Shown here: in pieces, positions 21,017 to 25,937 of the stretch
Layout: every line of letters starts with the position of its first letter
Position numbering within the stretch: position 1 is the first letter of the stretch
Source of the DNA: DATMNI01 sp035570275
GTDB taxonomy: Bacteria > Acidobacteriota > Terriglobia > Bryobacterales > Bryobacteraceae
Length of the DNA stretch: 25,937 bases
Reading direction: 5' to 3'
Assembly: GCA_035570275.1 (NCBI GenBank)
Contig: DATMNI010000357.1
Span: forward strand, 1 to 25,937
Translations under genes and position numbers: made by a program
The notes under the pieces: model-generated
What the model was told of the DNA's origin: nothing
What the model saw: the letters and a program-made list of their open reading frames with translations, nothing else
Database searches by the model: none

Positions 21017-23428
21017 ATGTCTATTGAAGAAAAGCCTGTTGAAGAAAAGCCCGTCATCGAAGAACAAGCCAACCCGCCAGCCGGAAACGAACCGGCGACC
21101 CTGGAAGAGCTTCCGGTATTGACCGTCAGGGACACCGTCATCTATCCGGGTGCTCTGCTGCCCATCACCGTGGGGCGGCCGAGCTCGCTGGCACTGGTGC
21201 AATCGTTGGGCGAGAACCGCATGCTGGCGGTGATATCGCAGCTCGATCCCCGGACCGACTCGCCGGGGCCGGGCGACCTTTTCGAGGTCGGGACCGTCTG
21301 CGTGATGCACAAGGCCATCAAGGTGCCTAGGGACAATCTGCTTTTGTTTTGCGAAGGCGTGGCCCGAGTCCGGACGCGGGAGTATACGGCGACCGACCCA
21401 TTTCTCAAGGCGCGCGTGGAGCGCCTGCCCGATGTGGAACCGGCGATCACCCCGGAACTGGAGGCGCTGCGCCAGAACGTGGTGGGCCTGTTTCAGGACA
21501 TTATCGCGGCATCGCCCAACCTGTCCGACGATCTTACGTCCACCGCCACCAACATCGCCGAGCCAGGCCGGTTGGCGGACTTCATCGCGGGAACTTTGCC
21601 CGCGCTGAGCCACGCCGAACGCCAGGCATTGCTGGAACAACTGGACGGCAAGACGCGGCTCAACGAAATTCACCGGCAGCTCACGCGCGAATTGGAACTG
21701 GTGGAGTTGCGCGGGCGCATCCAATCGCAGGTGCAGGGACAGCTTTCCCAGAACCAGCGCGAGTTTTACCTGCGCGAGCAGTTGAAGGCAATCCAAAAGG
21801 AATTGGGCGAGGGCGACGAGCCGGGCCGCGACGTGGAAGACCTGCGCACCAAACTGGAGGCCGCGGGTATGACGGAGGAAGTGAAGGCGGAAGCGCTCCG
21901 GGAGTTGGGCCGGCTGGGAAGGATGTCGCAGGCATCGCCCGAATACAGCATGACGCGCACCTACCTGGAATGGATGGCGAGCCTGCCGTGGAGCCTTTCG
22001 GCGGGTTCCCAGGTGAATGTGAAGCGGGCCGCCGAGATTCTGAACGAGGACCACTACGACCTGGAAAAGGTGAAGGAGCGCATTCTGGATTACCTGGCCG
22101 TGTTGCAACTGCGGCCGGTATTGAAGGGGCCGATTCTCTGTTTTGTGGGTCCTCCGGGCGTAGGGAAGACGTCGCTCGGCAAGTCGATCGCGCGCGCGCT
22201 GGGCCGCAAATTCGCACGCATCTCCATGGGCGGTATGCACGACGAAGCCGAGATTCGCGGGCACCGGCGCACCTACATCGGCGCGCTGCCGGGCCAGATT
22301 ATCCACGGGCTGCGGCGGGCCGGCAGCAACGACCCGGTGTTCATGCTGGACGAAGTAGACAAGCTGGGGAAGGACTTCCGCGGCGACCCGGCATCGGCGC
22401 TGCTGGAGGTTCTGGACCCGGAGCAGAATTCCACTTTCCGCGACAACTATCTGGATGTGCCGTTCAACCTGTCGAAGGTCTTGTTCATCACCACGGCCAA
22501 CGTGCTGGACCCGGTTCCCGATGCGCTCCGCGACCGCATGGAGGTGATTCGCCTGGAAGGCTATACGGAACAGGAGAAGGTGATCATCGCCTTCCGCTAC
22601 CTGATTCCGCGGCAGATTACCGAGAACGGCCTTGAGCCCGACAAGGACATCCACTTCAGCGAGGAGGCGGTGCGGTTCATCGTGCGGCGCTACACGCGCG
22701 AGGCTGGGGTGCGCAACCTGGAGCGGGAGATCGGCGCGGTTTGCCGGAAGCAGGCACGGCGCATTGCGGAGGGCACCGCCGAAAAGACGGACGTGACGCC
22801 GGAGGAGGTGGAGAAACATCTGGGGCCGCCGCGCTTCCGCACCGATACCGAGGTGGCGGAACGCACCAGGCGGCCGGGGGTGGTGGTGGGCCTGGCCTGG
22901 ACGCCGGTGGGCGGCGACGTTCTGTTCATCGAGGCCGGACGCATGCCGGGCGGCACCAAGGGGCTCATTATGACCGGACAACTGGGGGCGGTGATGCAGG
23001 AGTCGGTGCAGGCTGCGCTTACCTGGGTCCGCGGGAATGCAGCCAAGTACGGGATCGATCCGGAACTATTCAAGACCAGCGACATCCACATTCATGTGCC
23101 GGCGGGCGCCACCCCCAAAGACGGCCCCTCGGCGGGAATTACGATGGCGACGGCGCTGGTTTCGATGTTGACGAACCGGCGCATCCGCCCCAACCTGGCG
23201 ATGACCGGAGAGATCACGCTCACCGGCCAGGTGCTGCCGATTGGCGGCATCAAGGAAAAGGTGCTGGCCGCCAGGCGCAGCGGCGTGCGCGAGGTGATTA
23301 TGCCGGCCGAAAACGAAGTGGACGTGAAGGAAGATTTGAAGAGCGAGCAGATCGGGGACATGAAACTCGATTTTGTGACGTCGATGGAAGAGGTGGTGGA
23401 ACTGGCGCTGGAGAAGGAGCCGGGGTAA
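21017..23428 (+). CDS. lon: ATP-dependent protease Lon
   Basis: AAA+ serine protease for damaged and regulatory proteins, cytosolic hexamer. The ATG at 21017 is chosen because the protein then starts MSIEEKPVEEKP, an acidic tail just before the LON substrate-binding domain (LEELPVLTVRDTVIYPG). The frame is open further upstream but runs through repeats. Walker A is GPPGVGKTSLGKS, Walker B PVFMLDEVDKLG. The proteolytic domain has Ser ~705 in KDGPSAG and Lys ~748 in GGIKEKVLAA, the classic dyad with 43-residue spacing. 803 aa is normal. No Shine-Dalgarno site is obvious; TACACT at 20998-21003 is a weak -10 candidate. Confidence 0.97.
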   Translation: MSIEEKPVEEKPVIEEQANPPAGNEPATLEELPVLTVRDTVIYPGALLPITVGRPSSLALVQSLGENRMLAVISQLDPRTDSPGPGDLFEVGTVCVMHKAIKVPRDNLLLFCEGVARVRTREYTATDPFLKARVERLPDVEPAITPELEALRQNVVGLFQDIIAASPNLSDDLTSTATNIAEPGRLADFIAGTLPALSHAERQALLEQLDGKTRLNEIHRQLTRELELVELRGRIQSQVQGQLSQNQREFYLREQLKAIQKELGEGDEPGRDVEDLRTKLEAAGMTEEVKAEALRELGRLGRMSQASPEYSMTRTYLEWMASLPWSLSAGSQVNVKRAAEILNEDHYDLEKVKERILDYLAVLQLRPVLKGPILCFVGPPGVGKTSLGKSIARALGRKFARISMGGMHDEAEIRGHRRTYIGALPGQIIHGLRRAGSNDPVFMLDEVDKLGKDFRGDPASALLEVLDPEQNSTFRDNYLDVPFNLSKVLFITTANVLDPVPDALRDRMEVIRLEGYTEQEKVIIAFRYLIPRQITENGLEPDKDIHFSEEAVRFIVRRYTREAGVRNLEREIGAVCRKQARRIAEGTAEKTDVTPEEVEKHLGPPRFRTDTEVAERTRRPGVVVGLAWTPVGGDVLFIEAGRMPGGTKGLIMTGQLGAVMQESVQAALTWVRGNAAKYGIDPELFKTSDIHIHVPAGATPKDGPSAGITMATALVSMLTNRRIRPNLAMTGEITLTGQVLPIGGIKEKVLAARRSGVREVIMPAENEVDVKEDLKSEQIGDMKLDFVTSMEEVVELALEKEPG

Positions 23429-23882
23429 GGTGGACGGGGGAGTGACCTGGCATTCCGGCGCGACGCGCCTCAGCGGGTAAGTCCACGTGCTTCCTCTGGC
23501 GCCAACACCGGTTAGTGACGGGTTGCAGAGCGGGTGTCCCGCAGTGAACGAAAGCGCCGGAGCAGGGAGTGCTTATCAGTTTTGGGGAACGCGGTATGAA
23601 TCGGCTTGTACTATTATGTGGGGCAGATTGTTAATCTGCGGCGGATTGTTAATCCGCCTGCGCGATGCGGCAGCGAGCAGTCCCCGTTGGTGGCGTTGCC
23701 AGGAAGGCCCGACAGGCGGATTGCCAATCCGCCGCAGGTTGGCAACCTGCCCCACAAGAAACGTGCTCACAGGGCGGTTCCCCCAGATCAGTTAAGCACC
23801 CTGGAGACGGCCTCGAACCCAATTTGCGGCGAATTGTTCTAAGCTAGTGAAACAACCACCGTGACGGCTCCGGGGAATCGCC
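23429..23882. other. Intergenic region lon to ABC exporter, repeat-bearing
   Basis: 454 bases with no credible gene. Short open frames here cross the palindromes and show no homology. The left third has a GCGCCTCAGCGGGTAA phrase echoing 5569-5582. The centre holds the composite palindrome 23618-23755. No strong promoter for the ABC genes was identified; GGCTCCGGGG lies about seven bases before their first ATG. Confidence 0.6.
23618..23755. repeat. Composite REPIN: four hairpins in two inverted 41-base arms
   Basis: The left arm (23618-23658) has two hairpins: GCAGATT / AATCTGC and GGCGGATT / AATCCGCC. The right arm (23715-23755) is its inverted copy with GGCGGATT / AATCCGCC and GCAGGTT / AACCTGC, ending CCCCAC. 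In the outer hairpin an A-T pair has become G-C on both sides, while loops differ freely (GTT against GCC or GGC). 56 bases separate the arms. The outer hairpin matches the unit at 3158-3182. Six mismatches in 41 positions between arms, counted by eye. Confidence 0.88.
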
Positions 23883-25649
23883 ATGTCTACTCCAGCAGCT
23901 AATCCAGCGCGCGGCAACAAACCGCCCAAGCCTTCTCAGGCGGGGCTTTTTCTGCTCGTCAAACCCTACAAAGGTCTCGTCGCCACGCTGGCGGCGCTGA
24001 CCATCCTGGCCAACGCGCTAAACCTGGTCGTGCCAAAACTCATTGCGCGCGCCATCGATAACTACCGGCAGCCAAACTTCGCGCTCGGTCCCATGATCGC
24101 CCGGTTCCTGCTGGTGTGCGTGTCGGCCTTCCTCCTGACGTATCTGCAGAGCCTGGTGCAGACCTACGCTTCCGAACGGGTGGCGAGGGACCTGCGCACC
24201 CGCCTGGCGGCGAAACTGGCCACGCAGACCTATAGCTTCGTCGAACAGATCACACCCGCGAAACTTTTGACCAACCTCACGTCGGACGTGGATGGCGTCA
24301 AGCTGTTCGTGTCGATGGCCATCGCCACGATTATCTCTTCCATTTTCCTGATCATCGGCTCCAGTGTCCTGCTGCTTTCCATCAACTGGCGTCTGGGGCT
24401 CGGCGTTTTGGTCATCGTGCCGTTCATCGGTACCGTTTTTTACGTGGCGCTCAAGAAAGTCCGGGAGCTCTTCAAGAAAGGCCAGGAGGCCATTGACTGG
24501 CTGAACCGGGTGATCAACGAAAGCATCCTGGGCGCCACTCTGATCAGGCTGCTCAACTCGCAGCAGGTGGAGTATCAGAAGTTCGTTTCCGCGAATGCCG
24601 AGGCGAAGAACGTGGGGCTCAGCATCCTGAGCATCATGTCCGCACTGATTCCCGCGATCACACTCGCCGCCAACGGGGCTATGGTGCTCATCCTGTTGGT
24701 GGGCGGCCGCTTCGTGATCGCCGGGAGGATGACGCTGGGAGATTTCTCGGCCTTCAACACTTACCTGGCATTGCTGGTTTTCCCGATCATCCTTTTGGGA
24801 TTCATGAGCAACATAATGGCGCAAGCCGGCGCCTCCTACATGCGGCTGAGCGCAGTTTTGACGGCCCCGCCGCCGCCCAAAGCCGGCGAGCTTCGTTCCG
24901 CTTTGCGGGGCGACATCGGCATGAGCGGTATTTCACTCAAATTCGGGGACAAGGAAGTGCTCAAGGATGTGTCCTTTTCCGCGAGAGCGGGCAGCACCAC
25001 AGCCATTATCGGCCCTACCGCGGCGGGCAAGACGCAAATGCTGTACGTCCTGATCGGGCTGCTTAAGCCCGCATCCGGGACCGTAAGCTACGATGGCGAA
25101 CTCCTGGAGGCCTACGACAAGGAGGCATTGCACAGGCAGGTCGGCTTCGTATTTCAAGACAGCATCCTGTTCAATTTGACTTTGCGGGAGAACATTGCCT
25201 TCAGCACGGCTATTCCCGAGCAGGACATGGAGAAGGCGATCGCGACGGCCGAGCTTCACGACTTTGTCGCCACGCTGCCACTGGGCCTGGACACGGTGGT
25301 TTCAGAGCGCGGAACCAGCCTCTCCGGAGGACAGAAACAACGCGTCATGCTGGCGCGGGCGCTGGCGCTCAATCCCAAAGTGCTGCTGCTCGACGATTTC
25401 ACGGCGCGAGTGGATGCCAACACCGAGCGGGCCATTCTCCAGAACATTCAGCAGAACTATCCCGGCATCACGCTGATCTCGGTGACGCAGAAAATCTCTT
25501 CAGTGGAGCATTACGACCAGATCATCCTGCTGATGGAAGGCGAGGTGCTGGCCACGGGAACGCACGGCCGCCTGATGGAGACGTCGCCGGAATACGTCCA
25601 GATCTACGAATCGCAGCGGAGCACAAATCTCTATGAAGTACACTCTTGA
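23883..25649 (+). CDS. ABC exporter half-transporter with degenerate ATPase site
   Basis: Inner-membrane multidrug-type exporter half, TMD-NBD order. Six membrane helices lie within ~30-320 (VATLAALTILANALNLVV first). The NBD starts ~345: Walker A GPTAAGKT (377-384), Q-loop Gln425, intact LSGGQ (480-484), Walker B LLLDD with Asp505 where the catalytic Glu is expected, and SVTQKIS with Gln536 where the switch His is expected. This Asp/Gln pair is the pattern of the degenerate subunit in heterodimeric exporters such as TM287/288. The partner half begins 17 bases before its stop. 588 aa is typical. Substrate unknown. Confidence 0.93.
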   Translation: MSTPAANPARGNKPPKPSQAGLFLLVKPYKGLVATLAALTILANALNLVVPKLIARAIDNYRQPNFALGPMIARFLLVCVSAFLLTYLQSLVQTYASERVARDLRTRLAAKLATQTYSFVEQITPAKLLTNLTSDVDGVKLFVSMAIATIISSIFLIIGSSVLLLSINWRLGLGVLVIVPFIGTVFYVALKKVRELFKKGQEAIDWLNRVINESILGATLIRLLNSQQVEYQKFVSANAEAKNVGLSILSIMSALIPAITLAANGAMVLILLVGGRFVIAGRMTLGDFSAFNTYLALLVFPIILLGFMSNIMAQAGASYMRLSAVLTAPPPPKAGELRSALRGDIGMSGISLKFGDKEVLKDVSFSARAGSTTAIIGPTAAGKTQMLYVLIGLLKPASGTVSYDGELLEAYDKEALHRQVGFVFQDSILFNLTLRENIAFSTAIPEQDMEKAIATAELHDFVATLPLGLDTVVSERGTSLSGGQKQRVMLARALALNPKVLLLDDFTARVDANTERAILQNIQQNYPGITLISVTQKISSVEHYDQIILLMEGEVLATGTHGRLMETSPEYVQIYESQRSTNLYEVHS

Positions 25650-25937
25650 GACCTCCAGCGCGGTTGGCCTCAAAGCGTCAGCAAAGAAGAGCACGGTCGG
25701 AGCGGGCGTAAAGCGGTTCCTGCCTCTGATGGAGCCTGAATTCCGGCTCGTGATTGTGGCTCTGACGGCGATGGGAATCAGTACCGGCGCGGCGCTCGTC
25801 GGTCCGGTAATCATCGGGCGGGCCGTCGATGGGTACGTCCGCTTGAAGGATAGTCGCGGCCTGCTGATGGCGTCGCTGTTATTGATGATGGTTTATCTGG
25901 TGGGCGTGTTTGCAAGCTATACCCAGATCCGGACTAT
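25633..25937 (+). CDS. Partner ABC exporter half (3' end outside window)
   Basis: Starts at ATG 25633 inside the end of the preceding gene (17-base overlap), giving MKYTLETSSAVGLKASAKKS, then FLPLMEPEFRLVIVALTAMG and a first membrane helix, and GPVIIGRAVDGYV, the usual loop after helix 1 in ABC exporters. A second helix follows (LMASLLLMMVYLVGVFASYT). About 101 codons are visible and the frame is open at the window end. Expected to carry the catalytic Glu and switch His missing in the upstream half; not visible here. Confidence 0.85.
   Translation, partial: MKYTLETSSAVGLKASAKKSTVGAGVKRFLPLMEPEFRLVIVALTAMGISTGAALVGPVIIGRAVDGYVRLKDSRGLLMASLLLMMVYLVGVFASYTQIRT

Noticed and set aside
20959..21027. 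22-codon leader ORF (ATG 20959) overlapping the lon start, preceded by GGGAGG
   Set aside because: The Shine-Dalgarno site is only one base from the ATG, too close to work well, and the peptide has no attenuator-like composition.
20585..22981. A 798-codon open frame on the minus strand opposite recN and lon
   Set aside because: It is antisense to two unmistakable genes, rich in Arg/His/Gln as expected from high-GC shadow frames, and has no recognisable domain.
23487..23847. Several 60-100 codon frames in the lon to ABC spacer
   Set aside because: All run through the palindromic composite; the codons follow the hairpins and no protein similarity was recognised.

Overview
The window reads as high-GC chromosomal DNA from an acidobacterium, most likely of the Solibacter/Bryobacter type. 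This is inferred from gene content, not from a search: an Oar-like TonB-dependent receptor followed by a CRTAC1-type FG-GAP/ASPIC-UnbV protein, a fused AroD-AroE enzyme, a complete Tol-Pal operon whose Pal carries an extra beta-sandwich domain, and many small dispersed palindromes between genes. No rRNA, tRNA, CRISPR array or transposase was seen.

Layout. 1-4740 (+): 3' part of a TonB-dependent receptor, then a secreted calcium-binding beta-propeller protein. 4857-9549 (-): acylphosphatase, a small membrane protein, an amidase with a tiny Tat-signal partner, bifunctional 3-dehydroquinate dehydratase/shikimate dehydrogenase, and a DeoC-like aldolase that lacks the Schiff-base lysine. 9644-14874 (-): tolQ-tolR-tolA-tolB-pal-cpoB, the whole energised envelope-constriction machine in transcription order, ended by a long inverted repeat.

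15018-18959 is an accessory island. It holds three DUF433/DUF5615 (VapBC-like, PIN-type) modules. Two are close paralogues with the same promoter and ribosome-binding layout, and one of those has a toxin with an internal stop. It also holds a DUF2085 membrane protein and a decayed zinc-ribbon / Mrr-associated locus with two apparent frameshifts and no nuclease domain. Base composition is visibly lower in GC here (about 50-55% in two lines counted by hand).

19056-23428 (+): recN (apparently leaderless) and lon, separated by a covarying double-hairpin repeat. 23883-25937 (+): the two halves of a heterodimeric ABC exporter. The first has a degenerate ATPase site (Glu to Asp, His to Gln); the second is cut by the window edge.

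The strongest unexplained signal is the set of REP/REPIN-like palindromes. At least three sequence families occur. Inverted copies show compensatory base changes, one supplies the stop codon of recN, and two are translated as the signal-peptide region of the FG-GAP protein. Other points for follow-up are the DeoC lysine-to-arginine change and the clustered, partly decaying toxin-antitoxin modules.
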